A stretch of DNA of 64,000 nucleotides, from contig NZ_LGKG01000013.1 in the NCBI RefSeq assembly GCF_001294335.1, positions 124,001 through 188,000 on the forward strand, written 5' to 3'. Made by a program: the position numbers and the translations under genes. Positions 36,764-49,231 of this stretch are shown piece by piece (position 1 is the first letter of the stretch; each line of letters starts with the position of its first letter). The notes under the pieces are model-generated. The model was not told the origin of the DNA, did no database searches, and saw nothing but the letters and a program-made list of their open reading frames with translations. This DNA comes from Streptomyces chattanoogensis. GTDB taxonomy: Bacteria; Actinomycetota; Actinomycetes; Streptomycetales; Streptomycetaceae.

Positions 36764-37284
36764 GGCCCTTACCTCGGAACCGTGTTCACGGCCGTCGATC
36801 CCGTCGGGCGTTCAACGCATTCACGCCTCCGGGACGGAAGCGGGCTTCCGTCGGCACCCGATACATGATTCTGTGAAGGAACGCCTCTGGCAACGCTTCA
36901 CCGCGGAGAGCGAACGGTGTCGGCCAGGAGACGGTGAAACGCGTCCCGGGGGCACCAGCGGAGGAATCACACCCGGGCCGCTTTCCGGTCGGCAGAAAGG
37001 CCGTTGCGCGCACCGGTATTACTTATCTGCGGCCATTTTCGCGTACGCGCGCGAACGGCGGCCCCCGGCCGGGTAAAGCTGCGGAGATTTACGGCCGGCC
37101 GACGGCGTCAGGGCGACCCCTGCGCCTTTTCCCGGAATCCCTCGGTGCCGTTGTGGAGGGAGAGTTCATCGAAGAGTTGTCTCAAATTCGCCGACCGTGC
37201 GGCGGAATGGCGTCCCGGTGAATTCCCCACAGTTGCCGCCCCGTCACCCCAGCACGTCCCGTCCGAACCGTCCCAGGAGACATC
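36764..37284. promoter_or_regulatory. Divergent promoter region between the two HTH-TPR genes
   Basis: 521 bp with no gene. TTCACCG (36897-36903) is inverted as CGGTGAA (36932-36938), and TTCGCG-TACGCG-CGCGAA lies at 37038-37055. Patches are more AT-rich than the surroundings. It holds promoters for both regulators. Confidence 0.55.
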
Positions 37285-38565
37285 GTGCCGTCGCCCCGTC
37301 ACCCCAACAAGCCGCTCAGGAGCCTGCTCGCCGAGGCTCGGTGGACGCAGGGCTCGCTCGCCAGAGCCGTGAACATCGTCGCCGCCGAGGTCGGTCTGGA
37401 GCTCGACTACGACCGGACCTCGGTGGCGCACTGGCTCAGCGGGACACAGCCGCATCCGCCGGTCCCCGAACTCGTCGCGGAGGCCCTGACCCGGCGTCTG
37501 GAACGGCCGGTGACCGCGAGCGTGGCGGGTTTCGGGGGCGCGGCGGACCCGGCTGTGCCCGCGCGGGCGCAGCCGTACCGGCCCGGGGAGCTCCTGAAGG
37601 CGTGCGGGGGCGCGCCGGAGGGCCAACTCGGGCCGCCCGGCGCCCCCGACGGCGGCACCGGCACGGAAACCGCCCTGATGCGTTCCGCCGTGCGCTTCTA
37701 CTCCGCCTGCTTCAACGCGCACGGCGGCGGCACCGCACGCTCCGCCCTGGCGGCGTACCTCGCCGACGATGTCCTGCCGCGGCTGCGCGCACCACAGCCG
37801 GCGCCGGAGCACCGCTCCTTGCTGGTGGAAGCGTCCCGGCTGTCCTTTCTCCTGGCCCGGATGTACGAGGATTCCGGCGCCCAGGGGCTGGCCCAGCGCC
37901 ATTTCCTCACCGCCCTGAGCCTCGCCGACGCATCGGGGGACCGAGTGGCGCGGGCCGTGGTCCTGCGGGGGCTGAGTGCACAGGGCCTCGCCCTGGGGCA
38001 CCACCGGGCGTCCTTGCGGGCCGCCGAGGCCGCGGCCGAGGCGGCCAGGGGGGAGGCCGGTCCGGCCGGGACGTTTCTGCTCGCCCAGCTCGCGGTGGCG
38101 CAGGCCGCCTGCGGTCTGCGCCGGGAGGCGCTGGGTTCGCTGGCGCGGGCCGAGCGGGCCATGGCGGCGGACGGTCCCGAGAGGTCCCCGGCCGGCCCCT
38201 TCGACACCTACTCGCGGGCCGCACTGGAGTACCAGAGCGCCGAGACCCTGGGGAAGGCGGGCGATACCGCCGGTGCGCACGCGGCGATGAACCGGTCGCT
38301 CGCGCACCGCCCGGCCGAGGACCACCGGGGACTGGCGCTCAGCTACGCACGCCGGGCCGAAATGCTGGTGGGCGCCGGCCATGTGGAGGAGGCCTGCGCC
38401 TCCTGGCGCGCATTTCTGGACCACTACCCCCATCTGACGTCGGGGGCGGCCACTGCCGCCGTGACCCGTTCCCGCACCCTTCTCATTCCGTTCCGCCATG
38501 TCCCGGCGGCGGCGGCACTGCTGAACCGGCTCTCCCCGGTGGCGGCCGGCGGAAAGCGGCACTGA
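37285..38565 (+). CDS. HTH-TPR transcriptional regulator (second paralogue)
   Basis: 426 residues. Same design as the divergent gene: an N-terminal HTH-like region (LRSLLAEARWTQGSLARAVN, YDRTSVAHWLSGTQPH), a linker, then helical TPR-like repeats (about 140-420; AQRHFLTALSLADASGDRVA, RALEYQ/ALEYQSAETLG-like units). GTG 37285 begins VPSPRHPNKPLRSLL. It ends 216 bp before the malonyltransferase gene on the same strand, so it is the natural candidate for a pathway-specific regulator. Confidence 0.8.
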   Translation: MPSPRHPNKPLRSLLAEARWTQGSLARAVNIVAAEVGLELDYDRTSVAHWLSGTQPHPPVPELVAEALTRRLERPVTASVAGFGGAADPAVPARAQPYRPGELLKACGGAPEGQLGPPGAPDGGTGTETALMRSAVRFYSACFNAHGGGTARSALAAYLADDVLPRLRAPQPAPEHRSLLVEASRLSFLLARMYEDSGAQGLAQRHFLTALSLADASGDRVARAVVLRGLSAQGLALGHHRASLRAAEAAAEAARGEAGPAGTFLLAQLAVAQAACGLRREALGSLARAERAMAADGPERSPAGPFDTYSRAALEYQSAETLGKAGDTAGAHAAMNRSLAHRPAEDHRGLALSYARRAEMLVGAGHVEEACASWRAFLDHYPHLTSGAATAAVTRSRTLLIPFRHVPAAAALLNRLSPVAAGGKRH

Positions 38566-38781
38566 CCCGGGGCCCGCCCGTGGCTTTCACACCTTTCAAC
38601 AAAGCGCGGGGTACCGGATCGCCCATCGCACCGGCAAGCGCTGTTGAATCGGTTACGGAGCGGAATCCGGCGCCCCGAGGGCGAAAGCTGTGCCGCGTCC
38701 GCCGCGCTGCGCGCCGTGCCTGTCCGCCGAGTTGCCGTCCCTTTGTCCGCGACGGTCCGGTCATACGGAAGGAACGCATCC

Positions 38782-39933
38782 ATGGCAGACGCCGATTCGA
38801 CGCACCGGGGCCCCTCAACGCCACTCGGAGATCATTCACCTCTCCGAGACCGTCCATTTTCCCGAGATCCTTCGCTTTCTCGAGGTCCTTCGTACCTCCG
38901 GGATCTTCCGGGGAATCCGTACCGCACCGTCGCCCACCTTTTCCCCGGGCAGGGAGATTTCTCCGTCAGTCCGCTGGTGCGCACCGCCCGCGCGGTGCCC
39001 GTCGTGCGGGCGGCCGTTGCCGAGGTGTTCGGGCGGGCCGACGACGTCGGGGCGGAGTTCGGGATCCCGCCGCTGGGCGGCGCGCTGCTGGGCGGTACGC
39101 CGCCCAGCGGCCGCGATCTGGCGCACGGTCCGGTCGGCACGGCCCAACTGGCCCTGTTCTGCTCGTCGGTGGCCGTGCACCGTGCGCTGTGCGGCATCGG
39201 CAGGGCGCCCGACCGTGTGGTGGGGGTGAGCTTCGGTGAGATCGCGGCGCTCACCGCGGCCGGGGTGTTCGACATTCCGGGCGGGGCCCGGATCGCCTGC
39301 CTGCTGGCGCAGCACCTCCAGCGGTGCGAGGGCCGCCTGACGCTGCTGGGTACGGGCGAGGGGAGGGCCAACGCCCTGCTGCGGGAGGCCGGTTGCCCCG
39401 GGCTGGCCGTGGCCTGTGTGAACGATCCCGGCGAGACGGTGATCAGCGGGCCGCTGCGGGAACTGCAGACCGCGGAGAAGTGCGCACAGCGGCAGGGTCT
39501 GTCCGTGACGCGGCTGCGGCTTCCGTTCTCCTCGCACCATCCGGCCCTGAAGGGGCCGGCCGATGCCTTCGCCGCGGCCATCCGCACCGTTCCGGCGCGG
39601 GCGGCGCGGCTTCCGGTCCACTCCGCCGTACGGGGCGGACCGTACGGGCCGGGCGACGACGTCCACCGGGGGCTGGCCGACTGTCTCGTCCGTCCCGCCC
39701 GGCTGCCCGAGGTCCTGTTCCAGGTGACGACGCCGGCGCCCGCGCTGCTTCTGGAGGCGGGCACCGGCCGGGCGCTGACCCGTAACGTCCGGCGCACCGT
39801 GCCGCCCTCGGCCGCCCGCGCCGCCGCCCCGCTCGGCGAACCCGGCTTCTCCTGGGCGCCCGGCGGCAGAACCCCCGCCGGCGCGCTCCCCGGCTCCCCC
39901 GCCCTCCTCCCTCCCCCGGAGCAGTCCCCGTGA
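38782..39933 (+). CDS. ACP S-malonyltransferase (FabD-like)
   Basis: 383 residues. An unusual Arg/Ser/Pro-rich N-terminal extension (1-48) precedes the acyltransferase domain: VAHLFPGQGDFSVSP, catalytic Ser150 in VVGVSFGEIAAL (GxSxGE with Val in place of the usual His), and SSHHPAL (catalytic His). It would load malonyl units onto the cluster's ACP. GGAAGGAACGC precedes ATG 38782. The stop overlaps the next gene's GTG. A Pro/Ala-rich tail follows the domain. Confidence 0.9.
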   Translation: MADADSTHRGPSTPLGDHSPLRDRPFSRDPSLSRGPSYLRDLPGNPYRTVAHLFPGQGDFSVSPLVRTARAVPVVRAAVAEVFGRADDVGAEFGIPPLGGALLGGTPPSGRDLAHGPVGTAQLALFCSSVAVHRALCGIGRAPDRVVGVSFGEIAALTAAGVFDIPGGARIACLLAQHLQRCEGRLTLLGTGEGRANALLREAGCPGLAVACVNDPGETVISGPLRELQTAEKCAQRQGLSVTRLRLPFSSHHPALKGPADAFAAAIRTVPARAARLPVHSAVRGGPYGPGDDVHRGLADCLVRPARLPEVLFQVTTPAPALLLEAGTGRALTRNVRRTVPPSAARAAAPLGEPGFSWAPGGRTPAGALPGSPALLPPPEQSP

Positions 39934-41840
39934 CCCCGCACACGCCGCCCGCCACCGCATTGCGCCACCTCATCGACGGACCCGGCCCCGGCGGCCTCCG
40001 GCCGCGCCTGATGGCGCTCCTCGCGGAGGACGCCGCCGCGCCGTCACCCCCGGGCGCGCCCGGCATGCGGCACGGTCACCGTCTCCGTCTCCTCGCCCGG
40101 GCCCTCCCGCCGGCCGACGAACTGTGCCGCGACCCGCATGCGCTCGCCGCGCTGAGCGAATGCGCCGCCGTCACGGACCCGCCGTTCTACATGGCCGTCC
40201 TCTCGCACTATGCGCTCTGTCTGCGCTCGATCGTCTGCCTCTCGGGCGGTCCGGGCGGTCCGGCCGGTCCGGCACGGCTCGGCGGGCGCTGGGACGCGCT
40301 GGCGGCGGGCCGCGCCAAGGGCGTCTTCCTGGTCACGGAGATCGGGGACGGCAGCAGTCATCTGGGCATCCGCACGACGGCCGCATTCGACCCGCACACC
40401 CGGGAGTTCGTGCTCGGCACCCCGGACGCGGGGGCCGCGAAGTTCTCCGCCGTCGGTGCGGGCGGGGTGCGGCAGACCGCCGTGGTGTGCGCGCGGGTAC
40501 GGGTCGCCGGCGCCGACCGGGGGGTGTTCTCGTTCGTCGTGGACCTCGGCGACGCACACGGCCCGGCGCCGGGGGTGGAGATCTCCGGCGGCCTCGCGGT
40601 GGCGGACCTCCCCCTCGATTACGCGCTGGTGCGCTTCCACGGGGTGCGCCTGGCGACGGACCAGTGGCTGAGCGACGGCGCGTCCGTCGACGCGCAGGGG
40701 CGGTTCCACGACCCCCTCGCCGACCCGGACGCGCGCCTGTCCCGGACGCTGTGCGTGGGCCAGGCGCTGTGGGCGACGCTGCCCTCGGCCATGGCCGCCA
40801 TGGCCCGGCAGAGCGCGGTACGGGCGCTGCGCCACTCGGCGCACCGCCGGGCCCACGGCCGTCTCGCGCCGGGCGCGCCGGTGCTGTCCTACCGTCCGCA
40901 GCAGCACGCGCTCCTGGGCGGGCTGGCCGAGGCCTTCGCCCTGACCTGTGTCGGCCACACCGCGCGGGACCTCTGGGCGACGTCGCTCGCGGACGCCGGC
41001 CGTCCGGGGCCGCCGGCGCCTGCCGGTGCGGGGATGACGTTCTCTCCGTGGACGGCGGTCGACCGTCCGCTCGCCGTGCTCAAGGCCCTCGCGGTGCGCA
41101 CCGCCGCCCGGGTCGCCGCCCGGTGCCAGCACCGGTGCGGACTCGCCGGGTTCCTGGAGCCCAACCTGCTGAGCGGATATCACGGTTTCGCCCACGCCTT
41201 CGACAGCGCGGGCGGTGACAGCCAGCTGATCCTGCTCGACGCGGGGCGGGCCCTCGCCGAGGAGGCCGCCCACCGGCCCGTCGGCCCCGCCGTGCCCCGC
41301 GATGCCCGCGTGGACGCCCCGCACTGGTGGCCGGCGATCACCCGGGCGCACGAGCACTGGCTCGCCACCTGCCTCCACCGGGCCCTGACGGAGCAATTCC
41401 GTAAGGGACTTGCTCCGTCAAGCGGCCTGGACCTGTGGAATCCGCTGCTGGATGCGGCTCTGGAGCTCGGCGAGGCGTATGCGAGCCGCCTGGCGGCCGA
41501 GAGCCTGGCCACGACCGTGGCCGCCGTGGACGATCCCGCGCTGGGTGCGGTGCTCCCTCCCCTCGCGGCGCTCTACGGGGCGGTGGAGGCCCGGCGTCTC
41601 GCCGGCCGGCTGCTGGCCACGGGGGTGATCGGCGTGCCCACGGTGCGTGCGCTGCCGGGCGTGATGGACGAGCTGTGCGACCGGCTGCTGCCTCATCTGC
41701 CCCTGCTGGAGGACGCCATGGGAGCGCTGGGCAGTGCGCTGCCCGCCCCACTGGGCGCGGGCGACTACGCGGCCGCACTGGCCGCCTCAGTCGGCCGGCC
41801 GCCCGCATCCGCCGCCCGGCCCACCGAAAGGCTGTCATGA
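39930..41840 (+). CDS. Acyl-CoA oxidase/dehydrogenase-like flavoprotein
   Basis: 636 residues, the length of acyl-CoA oxidases rather than dehydrogenases. The central region has KGVFLVTEIGDGSSHLGIRT (matching the flavin-site TE-G-GSN block), then ISGGLAVADLPLDYALVRFHGV and a long helical C-terminal half with an oxidase-like GYHGFAHAFDSAGGDSQLILL region. It could introduce an alpha,beta double bond into an ACP- or CoA-bound chain. GTG 39930 overlaps the previous stop and the 3' end overlaps the KAS III start (ATGA). Confidence 0.83.
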   Translation: MTPHTPPATALRHLIDGPGPGGLRPRLMALLAEDAAAPSPPGAPGMRHGHRLRLLARALPPADELCRDPHALAALSECAAVTDPPFYMAVLSHYALCLRSIVCLSGGPGGPAGPARLGGRWDALAAGRAKGVFLVTEIGDGSSHLGIRTTAAFDPHTREFVLGTPDAGAAKFSAVGAGGVRQTAVVCARVRVAGADRGVFSFVVDLGDAHGPAPGVEISGGLAVADLPLDYALVRFHGVRLATDQWLSDGASVDAQGRFHDPLADPDARLSRTLCVGQALWATLPSAMAAMARQSAVRALRHSAHRRAHGRLAPGAPVLSYRPQQHALLGGLAEAFALTCVGHTARDLWATSLADAGRPGPPAPAGAGMTFSPWTAVDRPLAVLKALAVRTAARVAARCQHRCGLAGFLEPNLLSGYHGFAHAFDSAGGDSQLILLDAGRALAEEAAHRPVGPAVPRDARVDAPHWWPAITRAHEHWLATCLHRALTEQFRKGLAPSSGLDLWNPLLDAALELGEAYASRLAAESLATTVAAVDDPALGAVLPPLAALYGAVEARRLAGRLLATGVIGVPTVRALPGVMDELCDRLLPHLPLLEDAMGALGSALPAPLGAGDYAAALAASVGRPPASAARPTERLS

Positions 41841-42979
41841 GCCCCACACCCTCGACCACTTCGACCGCTCCGACCGCTCCGACCGCACACCGCATCGGCG
41901 TGCTGGGAATGGGGACGTACCTCCCCCGGTCCCGGCGGACCAACGAGGACATCGCCGGGGACGTGGGGGTGACCGCGGACTGGATCACCGAGCGCACCGG
42001 CGTCCACACCCGGCATGTGGCCGCCCCCGGCGAGGCCGCATCCGACCTGGCCGCGGCCGCCGTACGCGCCGCCGTGGCCGCGGCGGGCATCGACATCGAC
42101 CAGCTGGACCTCCTGATCCTCGCCACCTCGACGCCCGACGAACTGGGGCCCTCCACGGCGTGCCGGGTCCAGGCCCTGACCGGGGCCCGCAACGCCGTGG
42201 CCCTCGACGTCAGCGCCGCCTGCTCGGGCTGGCTGTTCGCCGCCCGGGTCGCCCGCGACTGGCTCGCGGGCGACCCGTGCACGCGCTATGCGGCGGTGGT
42301 CGGCGTCGAGGCGTACTCCAAATTCATCGATCCGGCCGACCGCGGCACGGCCGTGCTGTTCGCCGACGGGGCGGCCGCCTCCGTTCTGGGCCCCGTGGCG
42401 GACGACGGCGGATTCGCGGACTTCCGCCTCGGCTCCGACGGCACCGGCGCACACCACGTCCTCATCCCGGCCGGCGGCAGCCGCGCACCGGCGAGCCCGG
42501 GGACGCTGGCGGGCCGCCGGCACCACATCCACATGGACGGCCGGGCGGTACGCGACTTCATCACCGAGATCTTTCCCCGGGTCGTCGACGAGAGCCTGGC
42601 CCGCAACCGGCTCCGGCTCCGCGACATCGACGTCTTCATCACCCACCAGCCCAACCCCGTCCTGCTGCGCCGCCTCGGCGACCGCATCGGCATCGCCCGC
42701 GAACGCCTGGTCATCGTGGGCGGCGAGGTCGGCAACATCGGCGCGGCAAGCGCCCCGTACGCGCTGGCCGGGGCCGCGGCACGTGGGCTGCTGACGCCCG
42801 GCAGCCGGGTCCTGATCGCCGCCTTCGGAGCGGGGGTGACCTGGGGCAGCGCCCTGCTGACCTGGACCGGCGCCTCCGTCATCCGGCTGGGCCCGACGCG
42901 CCCGGCCCGCACCGTCCCCCTCTCCTCCCCGCTCCCTTCCTCCCACCCCGCCCCCGCCGTGCAAAGGAGCACCTCATGA
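41837..42979 (+). CDS. Beta-ketoacyl-ACP synthase III (first)
   Basis: 380 residues. Thiolase fold with catalytic Cys129 (DVSAACSGWLF), His in VFITHQPN and Asn in EVGNIGAAS, so the Cys-His-Asn triad is complete. HQPN replaces the usual HQAN. It would start a chain by condensing an acyl-CoA with malonyl-ACP. A Pro/Ser-rich tail of about 30 residues follows. ATG 41837 overlaps the oxidase stop; its own stop overlaps the SDR start. A Thr/Ala/Pro-rich N-terminal tail precedes the domain. Confidence 0.92.
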   Translation: MSPTPSTTSTAPTAPTAHRIGVLGMGTYLPRSRRTNEDIAGDVGVTADWITERTGVHTRHVAAPGEAASDLAAAAVRAAVAAAGIDIDQLDLLILATSTPDELGPSTACRVQALTGARNAVALDVSAACSGWLFAARVARDWLAGDPCTRYAAVVGVEAYSKFIDPADRGTAVLFADGAAASVLGPVADDGGFADFRLGSDGTGAHHVLIPAGGSRAPASPGTLAGRRHHIHMDGRAVRDFITEIFPRVVDESLARNRLRLRDIDVFITHQPNPVLLRRLGDRIGIARERLVIVGGEVGNIGAASAPYALAGAAARGLLTPGSRVLIAAFGAGVTWGSALLTWTGASVIRLGPTRPARTVPLSSPLPSSHPAPAVQRSTS

Positions 42980-43875
42980 ACGACCCCGTGACCGAGCCCA
43001 TGAACGACCCGACGTACCACGCCGCTTCGGGAGGCACCGCCCTGGAAGCCTTCCGGCTCGAGGGGGCCCGCGCTCTGGTCACCGGCGCCTCCCGCGGCAT
43101 CGGCCGGGCCGTCGCGGTGGCGCTCGCCCAGGCCGGCGCCGACCTGGCGCTGTCCGCCCGCTCGGCCACCGCGCTCACCGAGACCGCGGAACGGGTGATG
43201 AAGGAAGGGCGCGCGGCCGTCCTCGTACCGGGCGACCTCGCCGACACCGGGGCGGCGGACGCCGTGGTGGACCAGGCCGCCACCGCGCTCGGCGGCCTCG
43301 ACATCGTCGTCCACAACGCCGGCATCCTGCCGTCCCGGCCCGACGGCAGCCCCACGATGGTCCCCCTCCAGGACTCCGCGCAGCGGGACTGGGACACGGT
43401 GGTGTCGGTCAACCTCAATGCCACCGCGGCCCTGTGCCGGCGCGCGCACCGGTATCTCGCCGCCTCGCCCCGGGCCGCCGTCGTGCTGATGTCCTCGCTG
43501 GCCGGGGTGGCCGGTACGCCCAGGATGGAGGCGTACGCCGCGTCCAAGGCGGCCCAGATCTCGCTGGCCCGCAGCCTCTCGGCCGGCTGGGCGCGGGACG
43601 GGATCCGGGTCAACGCCCTCTGCCCCGGCTGGACCCGCACCGACATGACGAGCTTCGCCTACGCCACGGGCCCGTTGTCCGACTGGCTGATGGCCCATGT
43701 CCCGCTGGGCCGCTGGGCGGAGCCGCACGAGGTCGCCACCGCCGCCCTCTTCCTCGCCGCGCCCGCCGCGTCGTTCGTCACCGGACAGGCCCTGCTCCTC
43801 GACGGCGGCGCCTCCGTACCCGACGGGGGACTCGCCGGGATCCCGAAACCGCCCTCCCCCTTCGCCGGCGCCTGA
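42976..43875 (+). CDS. Short-chain dehydrogenase/reductase (FabG-like)
   Basis: 299 residues. The NAD(P)-binding TGASRGIGRAVAVALAQAG, NAG motif (HNAGILP), catalytic Ser (VVLMSSLAGV) and YAASK (Tyr/Lys) are all in place. It would reduce a beta-keto group, probably on the ACP. A 30-residue N-terminal tail precedes the Rossmann fold. ATG 42976 overlaps the upstream stop (ATGA); AAGGAGC lies ahead of it. Confidence 0.92.
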   Translation: MNDPVTEPMNDPTYHAASGGTALEAFRLEGARALVTGASRGIGRAVAVALAQAGADLALSARSATALTETAERVMKEGRAAVLVPGDLADTGAADAVVDQAATALGGLDIVVHNAGILPSRPDGSPTMVPLQDSAQRDWDTVVSVNLNATAALCRRAHRYLAASPRAAVVLMSSLAGVAGTPRMEAYAASKAAQISLARSLSAGWARDGIRVNALCPGWTRTDMTSFAYATGPLSDWLMAHVPLGRWAEPHEVATAALFLAAPAASFVTGQALLLDGGASVPDGGLAGIPKPPSPFAGA

Positions 43876-43905
43876 CCGCATCCCGAGAGCTGAGGACCCA
43901 CCGCG

Positions 43906-45012
43906 ATGACCGAACCCGAACCCTCTCCCACTGCCGTGATCAGCGGAATCGGCTCCTGCCTGCCGCCGCGCGTCCTGACGAACGATGAGGTGGCACGCCG
44001 GGGCGTCCTGGACACCACCGACGCCTGGATCCGCTCCCGTACCGGCATCGCCCGGCGGCGGCAGGCCGACCCCGGTACGAGCACCGGCGACCTCGCGGTG
44101 GCCGCGGGCCGGGCGGCCCTGCGGTCCGCCGGCACCCGCGCCGACCTGGTCCTGCTGGCGACCACCACACCCGACCGGCGCTGCCCCGGCACCGCACCGG
44201 ACGTCGCGCACCGGCTGGGCCTGGGACCGGTCCCCGCCTTCGACCTCGCGGCGGTCTGCTCCGGCTTCGTCTACGGCCTGGCGGTGGCCACCTCGCTGGT
44301 ACGGAGCGGGGTGTGCGCCCGGCCCCTGGTGATCGGGGCCGAGACCTACTCCACCATCATCGACCCGCTGGACCGGGACACCGCGGTGATCTTCGGCGAC
44401 GGTGCCGGAGCCGTCGTCCTGCGCGTTGGCGAGGACGGCGAGCCGGGCGCGGTGGTGGCGGTCGACCTGGGTGCGGACGGCGCGGGCAGCGATCTGATCG
44501 CCATCGGCGCGGGCGGCTCCCGGCAGCCCGACACCTCGCCACGGCTGTGCCGGGAGGCACGCTACTTCCGCATGAGCGGCCGGGAGGTGTACGGCCAGGC
44601 CGTCCGCCGGATGACCGCATCCTCCCAGGCCGTACTGCACCTGGCCGGCTGGCGGCCGGACGGCGTCGGTGCCTTCATCGGCCACCAGGCCAACCAGCGC
44701 ATCCTCGACTCGGTCGCCGACCGGATCGGCATCGCCCCCCGGCACCGCTTCGGCAACATCCGCGAGGTCGGCAACACCGCCGCGGCGTCCATCCCCCTGG
44801 CGCTGGCCGCCACCGCGGCCCGCAAGGCCGTCCGCCCCGGGGCCCGCAGTCTCCTCACCGCCTTCGGCGGCGGTCTGACCTGGGGATCGGTCGCCCTGCG
44901 CTGGCCGGACGCCGCCCCGCACTCGTACGCCCCCGAACCCCGTCCGTCCGTCTCCGAAGCCCCGCATCCCCACAGGAGCACACCATGGAAACTGTCTACG
45001 ACACGCTCGTGA
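43906..45012 (+). CDS. Beta-ketoacyl-ACP synthase III (second)
   Basis: 368 residues. Cys118 (AAVCSGFVYG), His in IGHQANQRI and Asn in EVGNTAAAS form a complete KAS III triad. It differs from the first KAS III by having the standard HQAN motif and a Thr at the NTAAAS position. Two non-identical KAS III enzymes imply either two different starter loadings or a head-to-head joining step, which is inference. Its 3' end overlaps the ACP gene by 28 bp. GAGCTGAGGACCC precedes ATG 43906. Confidence 0.92.
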   Translation: MTEPEPSPTAVISGIGSCLPPRVLTNDEVARRGVLDTTDAWIRSRTGIARRRQADPGTSTGDLAVAAGRAALRSAGTRADLVLLATTTPDRRCPGTAPDVAHRLGLGPVPAFDLAAVCSGFVYGLAVATSLVRSGVCARPLVIGAETYSTIIDPLDRDTAVIFGDGAGAVVLRVGEDGEPGAVVAVDLGADGAGSDLIAIGAGGSRQPDTSPRLCREARYFRMSGREVYGQAVRRMTASSQAVLHLAGWRPDGVGAFIGHQANQRILDSVADRIGIAPRHRFGNIREVGNTAAASIPLALAATAARKAVRPGARSLLTAFGGGLTWGSVALRWPDAAPHSYAPEPRPSVSEAPHPHRSTPWKLSTTRS

Positions 45013-45232
45013 CCGTCCTCACCGACAAGTTCGAGGTCACCGGCGACCGGATCGGCCCCGACGTCTCCCTGACCGACCTGGAGCTCGACTCCCTCGCGGT
45101 CGTCGAGCTCTACGTAACCCTCCAGGAGCACTGGCAGGTCCAGCTGGACGAGGACGACTCCGCCGCGGACATGACGCTGCGTCAGTTCGCGGCGGCCGTG
45201 GCCGCACAGCTGACGGAACCGGGACCCGCCCG

Positions 45233-45236
<4 letters not shown>
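44985..45236 (+). CDS. Acyl carrier protein
   Basis: 83 residues. The phosphopantetheine Ser36 lies in LELDSLAVVELY, with the typical D-S-L motif and four-helix layout. It carries the growing acyl chain for the cluster's KAS enzymes. It is strongly acidic and of standard length. AGGAGC precedes ATG 44985, which lies inside the 3' end of the second KAS III gene. Its TGA overlaps the GTG of the KAS II gene. Confidence 0.93.
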
Positions 45237-47945
<2,709 letters not shown>

Positions 47946-48392
47946 CGGACGGCACGCCCCAGCTGGCGGGGCGCTGTGTGAGGCACCTGACGGGGCTGCC
48001 CGAGCACCGCGCGGAGTCGCTCCCCCCGTACGGCGATGTCGTCGACACGGAGCGGTTCGGCCAGGTCGGGCGCGATGCCGGCCACCGCTGCACGGCTCGC
48101 TCCGGTGAAGTACACCGTCCCGTCCTCACCGATGCGCTCCACGCCGTCCGCGCGGCCCCTGCGCTCGTTGTACGCGACGCCTCGTCCTCGGTGAGTCCGG
48201 AGGGCAGGTCGAGCGAGACCGAGCGGTCCGCGATGCGGGGCCGGCCCTGCGACTGCCGTATCAGCTCCCCGTGGTGTACGCACTGGCCACGGTCGTGACG
48301 GCCGCCCGCACCGCCGGATGCCTCCGGCCGGCGAGCCCTGCCGCGAGCTGTTCCCCCATGTCACCGACGCCGATGATCAACACAGCGCTCAT
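47946..48392 (-). pseudogene. Remnant of an NAD(P)-binding dehydrogenase-like gene
   Basis: On the minus strand, ATG 48392 opens with a Rossmann start (VLIIGVGDMGEQLAAGLAGR) but stops after about 43 codons. Another frame further on reads VAYNERRGRADGVERIGEDG and continues to about 47950, apparently the C-terminal part of the same protein. Frameshifts and losses have broken it. The family is not recognised with confidence; an opine- or saccharopine-dehydrogenase-like protein is possible. Confidence 0.55.
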
Positions 48393-48517
48393 GCCGGGAT
48401 CGTAGGCGCCGGACCGCTCACTTGTTCAGGGATCGCCGGAAAGCGGGACCGGCTCCGGACCGCCTCCGGACAGACCCCGTGTCCACTCCGCATCCACTCC
48501 GCGTCTGGTCCGCCCGG

Positions 48518-49231
48518 TCAGCCGCGGCTGAGCGAGCGGAGCGTTTCGGTGTGCCGGATGCGGCCCGCGAGATCGCGGTCGAGTGCGGCGAGGGTGCGTT
48601 CGCGCGCCGGCTCGTCGCGCAGTTCCGCGGCGCGGATACGGTCCAGGCGGAACCCCCGCCCGGCGCGACGGTGACGGCACCAGCCGACCAGGTACCAGGA
48701 CCCCTCGGCGGCCAGCAACCCGCCCGGCTCGACCTCCCGTTCGCTTTCCCGCCCGGCCGCGTCGGCATACCGGATCCACACCACCCGCCGTTGTGCCACG
48801 GCCTGTTCCACGGTGGCGAGAACGCTCGGTGCCGTGCGGGCGGGCAGCACATGGATCAGCTCGGTCAGGGCGCGTACCTCGTCGGCGGCGGATTCGTCGA
48901 GCGCGGCGGCCAGCTTGCGCATCGCGCTGCGGCCCGCGGCCGAGAACGGGGTGGCGTCCTCGGCCCCGGCCAGCGCCGTGGCCACCGCCAGCGCCTCCGG
49001 TCCGGTGAGATTGATCGGCGGGAGCGCGGTCCTGCGGTCGATGAACCAGCCGCCGTGCCGCCCGGCCTCGGCCCGTACCGGGACTCCCGTCTCCGTCAGA
49101 GCCTGCAGATCGCGCTGCACGGTACGCCGGGACACCCCGAACCTGGCAGACAGCCAGCCGACCGTGCGCGGCCGCGGAGCGATCGCCCGCAACTCGTCGA
49201 CCAGGGCGTAGAGGCGTTCGGTTCGGTTCAT
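48518..49231 (-). CDS. YafY-type HTH-WYL regulator
   Basis: 237 residues. An N-terminal winged helix (RLYALVDELRAIAPRPRTVG, SRRTVQRDLQALTETGVPVRA) is followed by a WYL domain (about 130-215, with WYLVGWCRHRRAGRGFRLD). WYL domains bind ligands or nucleic acids to modulate transcription. ATG 49231 starts MNRTERLYAL. It lies upstream of a relic gene on the same strand; the target is unknown. Confidence 0.9.
   Translation of the reverse strand: MNRTERLYALVDELRAIAPRPRTVGWLSARFGVSRRTVQRDLQALTETGVPVRAEAGRHGGWFIDRRTALPPINLTGPEALAVATALAGAEDATPFSAAGRSAMRKLAAALDESAADEVRALTELIHVLPARTAPSVLATVEQAVAQRRVVWIRYADAAGRESEREVEPGGLLAAEGSWYLVGWCRHRRAGRGFRLDRIRAAELRDEPARERTLAALDRDLAGRIRHTETLRSLSRG

Noticed and set aside
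42286..44973. An 895-codon minus-strand open frame opposite the ketosynthase genes
   Set aside because: It has no family motifs; the plus-strand genes have complete catalytic triads and overlap in operon style.
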